This document shows positions 38,840 through 60,339 of a stretch of DNA of 64,000 nt, piece after piece. Below the pieces are notes generated by a model that had not been told where the DNA came from, ran no database searches, and worked only from the letters and a program-made list of their open reading frames with translations. The stretch is from Patiria miniata (Eukaryota; Echinodermata; Asteroidea; Valvatida; Asterinidae). Location: assembly GCF_015706575.1 (NCBI RefSeq), contig NW_024037062.1, positions 802,811-866,810 on the forward strand, in the 5' to 3' direction. The position numbers and the translations under genes were made by a program. Every line of letters begins with the position of its first letter. Position 1 is the first letter of the stretch.

Positions 38840-39570
38840 CAGAGTTGTAATGACTCGAGTCCATGACTCGACTCGAGTCCCAACAAGTAACTGACTCGAC
38901 TCGACTCGAGTCCCTCATCAGAGGACTCGACTCGACTCGAGCGAAGGCGAATAAGAGTACCAAAAATAAAAGCAAAACTTTGCGAAATGTTCACGTCACT
39001 TTGCGAATGCAGTACGGTAAAGCGGCCGCTTGTTATGTACAAACATACAACGTGTCCCACAAACTCCCTTCTTGTGGTTCTGGAACGCACAAAATACGAT
39101 TCCGGAACCAGACTTTAAACACATTTTCCAAATCGTGGTCTACTCATTGGCTTTGGGCGATTCCTTATTAAGCTTTTGGGTTTGAACGCCGGCTACTTTT
39201 ATGCCCTCCTTATAAAATGAAATAGATACATGCCCACTTTTAGATAACCAGAAACAATTTTGTATAATGCAATTTGGTTTTGATGTTGTCAGCAATCAGC
39301 AAAAACAAATCAAGACCCGAAGCCGAACCAGATAGCCCATTATAAGTCCGAGGTTTCTCTTCTTATTAACTGTTACTTGTTAGTGATAAATGAATTTTCT
39401 TTATTTGTTATAAAGTGTTAAAAAATTCGTGACGAATTGACTCGAGCTAAATATTTGACTTGACTCGACTGGACTCGACCTTCTTGACCTAATGACTCGA
39501 CTCGAGTCACTTCTTTAAAATGGCTCGACTCGACTCGAGTCACAAAAATCAGTGACTTGTTACAACTCTG
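38840..39570. mobile_element. hAT-like element with GACTCGAGTC subterminal repeats
   Basis: The termini CAGAGTTGTAA (38840) and TTACAACTCTG (ending 39570) are perfect 11-bp inverted repeats. The flanking 8-mers are acagtagt and acagtggt, a target duplication with one mismatch. Dense GACTCGACTCGAGTC arrays occur just inside both ends (38851-38941 and 39438-39541), as hAT subterminal transposase-binding repeats often do. There is no transposase frame in the 731 bp. Confidence 0.8.
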
Positions 39571-39738
39571 ACAGTGGTGTTGTAAGACATATTAATTGAA
39601 GTCGATAGGAACCGCCAAAGACAGTGAAATTTGCTTAGATATGAATACTTAATCTATTAATCTAATGACCATCAACATAACAGGTGCAACCAATCAACCA
39701 TTTTCTTTTTCAATAAAAAATAGGGCCTATATACATGT

Positions 39739-40029
39739 GGGGAGTGTGGCCTAGTGGTTATGGTTCTTGACTAATGATCAGAGGGTCAGGGGTTCGAATC
39801 CAGCTGCTGGCCATTATGTTACGTTCTCGGGCAAGCCACTTCACCCCCCACTTGCCTCTCTCCACCCAGGAGTATAAAGTGGTACCGGCGTTAGCTGGGG
39901 AGTAACCTGCGATGGACTAGCATCCCATCCAGGGGGAGTAGAAATATTCTCAGTCGTTTCGTGCCTCTGAAACCGGAGATAAACACCGGCCTGATGGGCC
40001 ACATTGGCTCGTGACAGACTTTACTTACT
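39739..40029 (+). mobile_element. tRNA-derived SINE (family 1, copy 2)
   Basis: A fuller copy of the family at 205-412, with A-box-like TGGCCTAGTGG, B box GGTTCGAATCC (about 39791-39801), a middle block 'gcgatggactagcatcccatcc', and a 3' part 'ccggagataaacaccggcctgatgggcc'. From memory the middle block resembles modules in the tails of vertebrate V-SINEs and L2-type tails. The copy lies just beyond the inferred 3' end of Pitx. Confidence 0.75.
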
Positions 40030-40383
40030 ATTCGGTCAAAATGTCCAGAATTGTAGCCAAGCACAAGAATTGAAGTTCCCGTAATTTGAACCGTTGATGA
40101 CTTTCCATTTTCTATAGACAGTGACGCGAGACGAAATCGCATACATCTATAACAACTCCGTGTTGAGCTTCAAGTATAATTACTGCTAACGACAAAACCA
40201 GATATGATCGTACCAAATAACATTTGATTTGAATCATAACTAATTTGGCTCTAAACGATTAATGTATATATTGTGCATAAAAATGAAATGAAGAGCCTGG
40301 CGTATTTGGTTTAATAATACCGTTGCCAAGACAACTTCATAATAATCTAGATGTTGAACTACGTATGTACACGGTGTGTAAGT

Positions 40384-40389
40384 TTTATT
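40384..40389 (-). promoter_or_regulatory. Likely Pitx polyadenylation signal
   Basis: TTTATT on the plus strand is AATAAA on the minus strand, about 340 bases after the Pitx stop codon. This implies a 3'UTR of about 350-365 bases (roughly 40724 down to 40360). No other canonical hexamer was noticed between it and the stop. Confidence 0.5.
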
Positions 40390-40724
40390 GCACTCTTTAA
40401 GTCTTGAAAGTTCATCTGATCTGTCTATCTAATGTGTTCTTTTGATTTAACGAGATGCTTAAAAACATTAATAATCTAAATACCTGATCAACATTAAAAA
40501 TGGTTTTACCATGAAGGGCTTGTTGTACATCTGTACAGTCACTGGTCTGTTTGTTGGTTCATACATCTGTGTTTCTGTTTGACCCCTTTAGTGGAATCCA
40601 CAGAGTGCATACGCTCGTGGTGCGAATGCTGCTGATCATCAGATGATGGTGTAACACTTGTACACTTTTTAAAAATAAATTTAATTGATTATCGACATCT
40701 AAGATCAGAGGCGAGTCTTGGGTA

Positions 40725-52192
<11,468 letters not shown>

Positions 52193-52739
52193 ACTATCTC
52201 GAGGAAAAAAGCTTCCCGTATCTAGACTGATCAGGTTAGATTAAGGAGACTTTCGGACCACCAGCTTCGGCTGGCTTAGCTTGCAACTCGGCGGAGGAGG
52301 GAAGGTCTGTTTGAAAGCCGAGGGATAAAGCCGCGAACGTGGGCCGAGGATCTGCGCTTAAACCCCCCACTAGCTCGACAAGCCTGTGCGGTACTACAAA
52401 TCCAAACACTTGAACTTGCGTTTGTAAATTGGGTTGTCGCTCACGTCACGCACGTGATAGTATGCGCGTGGTTTGGGTTAGATACTCAAGTCATTTCATT
52501 CGACTAGTAAATCTCTTGGCAGTTTCATTCCAAAACGTGGCCTTTCGATCGCGGACCACTTGATTATTGACATAGGGCCAGGGGTGACTTACTAAAAATG
52601 CGAAACGAAGCGAGGGACTTACGTCGGTTGCCTTATGCCTTGTGATTTGAATTTGAAATTAAAAGCCTAGCATGGACTTCTAATGTTGCAATCGGCGCTC
52701 CATATTACCTGCTCGTGGCAACCGTCACGTCGGGCTCGC

Positions 52740-52990
52740 GTGCCTGAAGTTCAAAGTGCGCATGCGCACTTTGAGACGCGCTGTTGACGTCGGTGTGAGC
52801 GTGCGCACTAAGTGGTCACTTGCACTTTTAGCACCGCCTTGACCAATGGCGACTCGCAGTGCTTCGTAGGCCGAAGGAAACTTCCTGTCGACTTGTTTTC
52901 TGAGGGATTTAGTGCGTAAACTGCGATGACCATGAACGTCGTTCCCAGTGAGCATGCGCGATAATGCGCAACGTTTTGACCAATTAACTT
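52740..52990 (-). promoter_or_regulatory. Candidate promoter upstream of Pitx (NRF1 palindrome, CCAAT boxes)
   Basis: A perfect 22-bp palindrome at 52752-52773 is centred on GTGCGCATGCGCAC, a full NRF1 site. CCAAT boxes lie at 52843-52847 and 52980-52984, and a second ATGCGC-rich stretch lies at about 52953-52972. The block is CpG-rich and about 550-800 bp upstream of the Pitx ATG. No TATA box is seen. Which direction it fires is unknown. Confidence 0.4.
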
Positions 52991-53333
52991 ATCGTGCTTC
53001 ACTGTCTCTCATCGCATCTCGAGAATGATTTCTCCGGCCTGGAATTAGACCTCAGAGAAAGCTTTATTTACGTCAGAGAAAATGTAAGAGACAAAGAAGA
53101 GCCAAAAACTCCCAATTCTAAAGTTTGCGTCTTGGTTCCCAATTCAATAAAATTGCCCCCCCCCAAAAAAAAATTATCAAACAAAGTCTTATTAAAAAAA
53201 AAAAATTTAATATTGTTGACTGCTTAAAAGCAGTTAACCAAATTTATCAACGAACGTTTTGGCCTTACAAATATTCGTCTAAAATAATTAATTGATCAAA
53301 TAATTTCGCACAGTCCAAAATGGTAAAACAGGT

Positions 53334-53535
53334 ATATCAAAGGAGGTTTTGCCCTTCACCGACGTATAAACACTGTATACTCAGTGTGTTACCTCCCGAG
53401 TGACAGTTGGGAAAAAAATCACTCGGGTGGAAAGCAGGAAGTCGTGGGTTCGAGTCCCACCGAGTGATTTTTTCCAACTGTCACTCGGGAGGTAACACTA
53501 ATACATCGGTGAATGGGCAAAACCTAATTTGATAT
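53334..53535. repeat. Palindrome with tRNA-acceptor/T-arm-like loop
   Basis: The outer arms (AGGTTTTGCCC and TTCACCGA on the left, inverses on the right) and inner arms (GTTACCTCCCGAGTGACAG against its inverse) form an almost complete palindrome. The centre is TCACTCG, then 18 bases, then GTGGG TTCGAGT CCCAC, then CGAGTGA and T6. That is a 7-bp acceptor-type stem and a 5-bp T stem with a 7-base T loop, followed by a Pol III terminator. The B box GGTTCGAGTCC lies inside. D and anticodon arms are not seen. Confidence 0.6.
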
Positions 53536-56500
53536 TGATCAACTTAACCCACATGGAATACTGATGGCTTTATAGAGCGACTGGGAAACAAGCAGCAAGA
53601 GGGCGGTATTTCAATTTCACTGTGGACGACACTGGTTTTCGTCAATGTCTATAAAAAAAACTTGTCAGACTGAAAACTCTGAGGGCGCTATATAGGCGTT
53701 CTGTAAAACAGGATGATGTCGCAGTGAGTGTTGAATTCACTAAGTCCGAATTCTCACTATCATTATATTAACATAGGAACGTAGATTTAACCAACGGAGA
53801 CCACAGGGGAATATTTAGGAGGAATATCCTGCAATTTCCAGGACGTTGGAAATTAAATACGACTATGGAGTTGGACACTGTCGGAAACTAGGCAGCGCTG
53901 TTTATGTCTAACATGCGCGACTGCGTCCATTACTGCTACATGCAGACCAGTAAATATTCTCCAAAACAATGACAAATTAACTCCACCGACAAAAATCGGG
54001 AGAAAATACTCTCACAGTTAAAGCTTGGTTACCCTCGTTCACTTAAAGTTTAGTTTGGGGGTTAACTGATGACTTTTGGGTGATTTCTCCCTCCAAGATG
54101 ATCACCCCTAAAAGCAGTCCTGAAGCCCATCGCCAATTGTAAACTGATCCCTACACTCCATTGCAAAATAGAATGACTTTCTGCTCCTGAATTTCATTAA
54201 TAGATTGCCTGAAATACAAGTTCAAAGACCGGTTCAGATGGTGGATCCTTCATTTCTAAAAAAAAAAAAAAAAAAACCACACAATTTTATGAGCCACAAA
54301 AACGATTAAGGAGGAAAACTGAGGGCATACAAAGGGTAATTTTGACGGCGTTTAGGCAATTTCGGGCCTATATACTGGTTTGCAACCTTTAATACGGCAA
54401 AGGAAGTACAGTTGGGGGGTGACCGACTGACGCCATCTTGCCTGACTGCAATTCATTTGCCGCGAAGCGCGGCCACTGCGTGTAAATAGAACAAATCCCC
54501 TGGTGTACGTGCGTCATACACAAGGAACGGTGCGCGTCAACCAGCGAAATGCCCCACCCCCTTGACGTCGTTGTTAGGTAAAAGGGCGACCTCTCTTGGT
54601 AGCGCACGGAGCTCATAGAAACATTTATTTCAATGTTGTCATTTCCACACTATAAAATGTTACAATATCATGTAAACTTATTTTACAAAACAAAATGCAA
54701 TGAATTATGTAATAGTGTTTATTAATGTACATGGATCAATACTAAAAATTTACGACAACATTAAGGTATAAGGTGAAGCGTCACGCTTTTGTACCCTAAC
54801 CTATCGACAGACAAGTGGACATGACCGAGAAAAACAGAGACAGTGACAAAGGACAAAATGGTCAACAGTCAGACACACAAAGACACAACCTAGAAAAACA
54901 CAAACTGGTATGAGACGAGGGCATAAGTCTAGATTCATAAATTATAACTATACTTATTAAAACAGTATAAGTAAGCAATCCAATACATGAAATTTTTTTG
55001 TGAATTCAGGCCTTAAAACTACAGGCTTATCCTCCTCAGCTACCCTTTTTTGTATAGGCCTACACGACTACTCAATTCCTCTGTGTGTTCATGGTGAAAT
55101 TTCTGGAGCTATAGACTTTATGCCTGGTATGATTTAATTAAAAAGTTTAAGGGACGATCTTTTGACCCACTAGAGGTTTACATTCTCCCAACGCCCCTCT
55201 TCACGTGATTTACTCTCTGGTAAAAACGTCGTTCTTACTGTAAACGTATTATCTAAATCTGTTTTCCGGGAACATTTACTACCGTATAACACTCCTAAAA
55301 TCCAAAGTCCATGTCATGCTTTCAAGTTTAACACACCCTGTTTCAAATCCGGAAAACAAACAAAGAGAAAATCAACAGGAATAGAATAAATGAAAAATAT
55401 GATAACGCGGTCCTAAATTATGAGCCAATCCTCTTATCATGGTTGTATAAATCCGACAGACCACGCCCCTCGGATGGTATTTAAATCCATACATGCTTGA
55501 CATCGGTTTTTATTCGACTTGTCCAAGTCGTCTCGCCGTTTAATTGTTACTTTGTCAGGTGTGGATTTTGAGTAGTAAGATGTCCCATTTGCTTGTCCAT
55601 TTTGCGAGAGTGTACTCTTTTTATCTGACTGACTGTTATGGGGTTTTTCGAAACATTGTCCTTGTCTTCGGCTTCGGTTTTGCCTCCAAATTCTGAATCA
55701 CTGAGGCAAACCAATTGAAAATAGTCGAAACTCTGGCTCCATTTCAACTGACTGAATACTCCTGAAGCATAACAGCACCAAAATGTAGCTGGAGTCCCCG
55801 AAGTTGGGGCCTAAAGTTTCCTTGAGCCGAGACGAAGATGCCCTTAGACTGATTATAGACTAGTGAAGAGCTGGGCAGTCCTGTCGTATAGGTTTACCAA
55901 GCAACGTCAATGAATAGGCTACATCCGGCCCATTGTGTTAATTGGATACATTCTATTGAGCCACTCTATTGAACATTATTTGGTGCGCTCTGCTGAGCTG
56001 CATTACAGAAAACCACTTGTGACAGGAATTTTAAACTATTTCACTTATTTGAATACTGTAGTGAAGCTCTTCAACCATGCGTGGTTGAAAAAATATCTTT
56101 TAAAAACTCGCAAGAATAGTGCTATTATGCTAATTTGAATACAAGTCACCAAAAACACTGTTGTCCACAAGCCACGTGTAGTGTTTAAATCAAGCTCCGG
56201 AGCTCAGTCAAGCAGATAGAATAAAGCCGCCCGTGGACAAACAGAATTGGAACATGTAATTTTAAGCTACCATATCTCAGAGACAAAATGCATTTATAAT
56301 CATGTTTTTCCTCACTTACGTTTAAACATAAATACTTCAATACCACTAACTTGAATTTTTGAAATATGCTACACAAGTAGGTGGAAATTGTTGTCAAAAG
56401 TGGGATGCGATTTGAAGGTTTGCATGGTGAACGGTAATAATAAGGTAAGTTGTTGAGGTAGCACCATGATGGAATATGCCAAAAGTGGGTTTCCTTCTTT

Positions 56501-57060
56501 TTGCACCGCCCAGTAGTATTGCCTCATCTTGTTTTACTCCGTAACCCCTGAGAACATTGAACAAGCAACTGCCCTTCCAGAGTCCGTTTCTCCTTCTCAC
56601 GATAAAGGTATGTTTTGATGAAATTTCAATTTCATTTCTTAGTTGGTTTCGACTGCCGGCCAGTGCGAAGACCGTACTCGCACCAGCGCAGCCCACAGGC
56701 ACTGTCGAGTTTCATCAGAGGCCACCGAGTCAAATCACTCTCGGTGGTCGCTGCCAGGTCAGACTTTTAATTTTTGCCCCGAAGCACTTTCATATTTGTT
56801 GCATTTTTTCCCCTTTCACGCGTGTGTCAAATATTTTTTTCCCCAAAACTGTCCCTGCTCGTTCCACTGACCTCTAATAACTGGACTGAGTGCTACACGC
56901 AAATTAGCCAATGCACCTTGAAGCGAGATCTACCATCTTAGGTCCCCAAAAGTTCACTCCGAAACATGTACATCGAAACAAAAGAAACTTGTGGACCCAA
57001 AAATCTGGATTTTTGCAGGCTTCTTCACGTGTAGCTCAGTAACAAACTAGTGGAGCTGTA
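53536..57060. other. Intergenic between Pitx and the aminopeptidase cluster
   Basis: AT-rich, with a poly-A tract (about 54259-54276) and a CACGTG E-box (about 55203). Open frames of up to 106 codons (56557-56877) show no domain. A small hairpin 'ccaccgag...ctcggtgg' lies at about 56720-56747. No gene was identified. Confidence 0.4.
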
Positions 57061-57063
57061 ACA

Positions 57064-57080
57064 AGTCTATGTCCTTATCA
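57064..57080 (+). promoter_or_regulatory. Conserved upstream block, copy A
   Basis: AGTCTATGTYCTTATCA lies 208 bp before the ATG of aminopeptidase copy A and recurs upstream of copies B and C at similar distances. TTATCA is a GATA-type word. A weakly conserved 'aaa(g)ccacttca' follows. Probably part of the promoter or 5'UTR. Confidence 0.5.
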
Positions 57081-57288
57081 AAGGATCAGTTTTAAAAGCC
57101 ACTTCAAATAAAGCGATGCAGCTTGTCCATGTTCGTTGTTGGCTCTTGACACACATCACACCGTTGGGTTGTGGCTAGCGGCGATTGGTGATAAGCCCGA
57201 ACTCTTTACCACATCTCCAGTTTGGGCTGAAGTCAATTCCAGTCCAGGTGTTCCATCACTAGGGGTCCGTTATCAAACAGGCATCACA

Positions 57289-58016
57289 ATGGGTGCGGAC
57301 GACGAGAGACTGAACCAAATGGAGATATCGGAAGGCGAGAGCTACCCGGAGAAACAGGGCGGGATTTACTGCCGCAAGAGTCAGATCGCGGCGTTTGTGG
57401 TCCTAGCTATCCTGGCGACGACTGGTGTGGGGCTGATGGCGGGCCTTCTACCGCAATGTGACGTTCCTCCGGCCGAACCGATCAAAGGCACCTCTGCTAA
57501 ACCTCCGACGAAGACTACTAAAATGCCACCCATGATGACCACCAAACAATCAATGATGACCACCAAACAATCAATGATGACTACCGACGAACCGATGACC
57601 ACTTCTGCCCCGTGTAATGATCCCTGGTGCAACCTACGCCTACCCTCCGCCATCTATCCGGAGCACTACAAGTTGCTGCTCTACCCGGACCTAGAGACCG
57701 CTAACTTCACCGGCACAGTGGACATTGACATCGTGGTGAATGAAACCATCAGGTTTCCACGGCTCCACATCAAGGAAATGATCATCCTTTCGTCTGAGAT
57801 CAGGCCGGCCGTAGATTCAGGCTCCACGCCGGCACCACCTCTGGCGGTGGCTCGGCCGCCCTTTGATTATGTCCCGAATCAGTTTTACGTGATGGAGATG
57901 GCGCAAGATCTGCAGCCAGGCAACTATGTTTGGAGCCTGGAGTTTCAGGGATATCTGCAACCAAACCGTGTCGGCTTCTACCTGAGCACGTACACAAATG
58001 ACAAAGGCGAACAAAG
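57289..58016 (+). CDS. Aminopeptidase N-like, first coding exon (copy A)
   Basis: N-terminal exon of a type II membrane M1 zinc aminopeptidase that trims N-terminal residues from peptides at the cell surface. Residues 1-31 form a short acidic then basic cytoplasmic tail (GGIYCRKS). About 32-54 form the membrane anchor, and about 62-108 a Thr/Pro/Met-rich stalk (repeated MMTTKQS). NDPWCNLRLPSAIYPEHYKL at 110-129 starts the N-terminal beta domain, which runs through FTGTVDI and VNETIRFPRLHI (glycosylation sequons N139 and N151) to VGFYLSTYTNDKGEQ, the counterpart of GFYRSEY in mammalian APN. The exon ends AAAG at gtaagg after 242 codons plus 2 nt. The conserved start MGADD is chosen over an in-frame ATG at 57136. 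The catalytic HEXXH exons are not in the window. ENPEP or TRHDE relatives are possible. Confidence 0.85.
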
Positions 58017-58385
58017 GTAAGGCCACACTACCGTTCTACTGCTTAAAAAATATCGATCAACCTACAATACAAGTCATGGTTGGCAATGTATCTTTAAAAA
58101 TTGAAATGTCCTTATTAACCCCATGTGTTATCTAGACAAAGATTTCCAAAGAGCCGAATTGTATTTAATGCAATATTCGTAACTTTAATCGCAATCGTCA
58201 GCTTGTCTTCAGAATGTTTTCAATCAGAAGATGACAGGTATTTCACTGGGGCAAAGGCGATAGCAGCTTGCGTTTGCCATCGGCACTGCAGCTCAGTTTT
58301 CAGGTCTCGGAAATTTGAAACCAAGAAACTTTTTATACATCATTGATCATCAGTGACTTATCCAGGTTTTGGGACCAAGAGGCAA

Positions 58386-58412
58386 TGGCGGATCTAGGGG
58401 GTTGAAGGTTGC

Positions 58413-58448
<36 letters not shown>

Positions 58449-58689
58449 TTTAGCCACCGACTAATTTTATGATACACGTAAAATGGGTACCAAAAATGAT
58501 AAGTGGAATCATATGGTAAGTTCCTAAATGTACTTTAGAATTCAGGTGAGATCATCGTAGATTTCACAATTTTTCGGTGAGCATGCCCCAGACCCCCTAG
58601 TTGGGCGTGTCTTGGGCGCACCTTCACTACCCCCCCCCCCTTCATATCACCCCACCCCACCCCCGTTTCATGAACGCTAGCTCCGCCCA
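58386..58689. mobile_element. Possible hAT-type MITE with C34 tract
   Basis: The ends TGGCGGATCTAG and CTAGCTCCGCCCA are imperfect inverted copies resembling the GGGCGGATCCAG ends at 7390. Inside lie a run of 34 C (58414-58447) and a run of about 10 C (about 58631). No exact target duplication, so an older or misassembled copy. Confidence 0.4.
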
Positions 58690-58927
58690 TAGCAATAACA
58701 TGGGTAATTATTTTTTTCTGAAATTGTGACACCAGTATTTTTGTGGGTGTGTCGGAAAAAAATGGTTTAATGCGGGGAAGGGTATAGCAAGTAGCGGCTT
58801 TGAGTTGCTTAGGCCTTCATTATTAATGGCAATATATAACCGAGTCCGAGTCCAAGTCCGAGTCACAAGGTCGAGTCCGAGTCATTTGTCATTGTGACTC
58901 GAGTCCGAGTCAGAGTCATGAAAAATT

Positions 58928-59350
58928 GGACTCGAGTCGGACTCGAGTCCGAGTCACGAGTCATACAAGTCTGGAGTTAGGCCTTCCAGTTTATGTCCAT
59001 CCAAATCAACACCGTTGTGGAACTTTTTGTGTCATAAATCTTTCCATTCCGAGTCCGAGTCCGAGTCATTGAAAATTGGACTCGAGTCGGACTCGAGTCC
59101 GAGTCACGAGTCATACAAGTCTGGAGTTAGGCCTTCCAATTTATGTCCATCCAAATGAACACCGTTGTGGAACTTTTTGTGTCATAAATCTTTCCATTCC
59201 GAGTCCGAGTCCGAGTACTTGAAAATTGGACTCGAGTCGGACTCGAGTCCGAGTCACGAGTCATACAAGTCTGGAGTTAGGCCTCCCAATGTATGCCCAT
59301 CCAAATCAACACCGTTATGGAACTTTTTGTGTCATAAATCTCTCCATTGT
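58928..59350 (+). repeat. 150-bp tandem repeat, about 2.8 units
   Basis: Units start at 58928, 59078 and 59228 (exactly 150 bp apart), each opening GGACTCGAGTCGGACTCGAG and containing 'acaagtctggagttaggcc' and 'aactttttgtgtcataaatc'. A GAGTCC-rich lead-in begins at about 58843. The GACTCGAGTC words resemble the subterminal arrays of the hAT-like element at 38840. Confidence 0.85.
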
Positions 59351-60112
59351 ACGTTTCGTATTGAAGTTCCTGCCATTTTCAATCTAGCCACAAAATCGTC
59401 CGGTTACGTCATTATACCCGGCCATCCACCAGAGACCTGCTCTCGAGCTGGGGCAGTGGTGGTTGACACTGGGCCAGCCATGTCTAGCACGTGATGGCTA
59501 ATCGAACACTCTCGTGTACATTTTGATCACACGTGTAAGCTAATCGAACGCATCGTAAACAGACGGGTCTTTTTTAAACATTGAGCGCCATTTTGTATGG
59601 AATGCCTCAAGGGTATAAATTTAAGCCGTGGTCAGCCACAGAACTTGTCAAGAATCGCATATGACACCCTCATTGTGTAAGAAAGAGGCATTTGTTGGTA
59701 TTGCGTTTGTTGGTTATGTTGTGTTTTCAACTATCCAATGATATGTTTCGAAACATTAATAGCTATAATTACAAGTAACTTTCCATAGTAAGTTGGGCAA
59801 AAAGTGCCAACCACGGATTGGCAAAAGAAGTTTGGCGCCCTCTTGGGGTTATAAATTATGTTCCACAGTGAAATCAAGTATTAACTTTTTTTACTTATTC
59901 ATTAATACATTCTATAGCTCAACCACGAGTCATTATTTTCACACACAAAAAGTTTTTCACAAACAAATTATATACGAAATATCTTTAAGTATCCTATGTG
60001 TGATGACGGGTATATATTGCCTACAATATGGATTAATCCAAATTTTCCGAGACATACTTATTTTTGTTATTCTTCTTGAATGTTAAGTCGACATGAATTC
60101 ACATAATATACC

Positions 60113-60129
60113 AGTCTATGTTCTTATCA
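60113..60129 (+). promoter_or_regulatory. Conserved upstream block, copy B
   Basis: AGTCTATGTTCTTATCA, 210 bp before the copy B ATG, followed by CAAAAGTCCACTTCA (similar to the HNF4 word CAAAGTCCA) and CTGCGACGTAACTTCTCA, both shared with copy C. Confidence 0.5.
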
Positions 60130-60339
60130 ACTGGAACATGATCAAAATTCAAAAGTCCACTTCAAAAAACTGCGACGTAACTTCTCATGAGCTTTGTCAA
60201 GGTAAGTTGCGTACTAGGCGATCGTCGCTCCAGTTGCGTCTTACCAATACACCTGACTTTCGCGAATTTCCAGTTTGTGCAATCACTATTAATAAGTCAA
60301 GGCGCTCGGAGGTTAGAGACCCCATCCACAGGTATCATA

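Larger units (their letters stand above)
58017..59994. other. Spacer between aminopeptidase copies A and B
   Basis: Searched by eye for the next conserved APN segments (such as the region leading to AFPCFDEP and GAMEN) and found none. Holds a possible MITE with C runs, a 150-bp tandem repeat and unique AT-rich sequence. The A intron begins gtaaggccacac and does not resemble the B and C introns. Confidence 0.6.

Noticed and set aside
56557-56877. 106-codon frame as a possible gene between Pitx and the aminopeptidase cluster
   Set aside because: No recognisable motif; overlapping frames on both strands.
57136-57288. In-frame 51-codon upstream extension of aminopeptidase copy A (and likewise 60187-60339 for copy B)
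   Set aside because: The extensions are unrelated to each other and absent in copy C. The conserved MG(A/T)D start fits all three copies.
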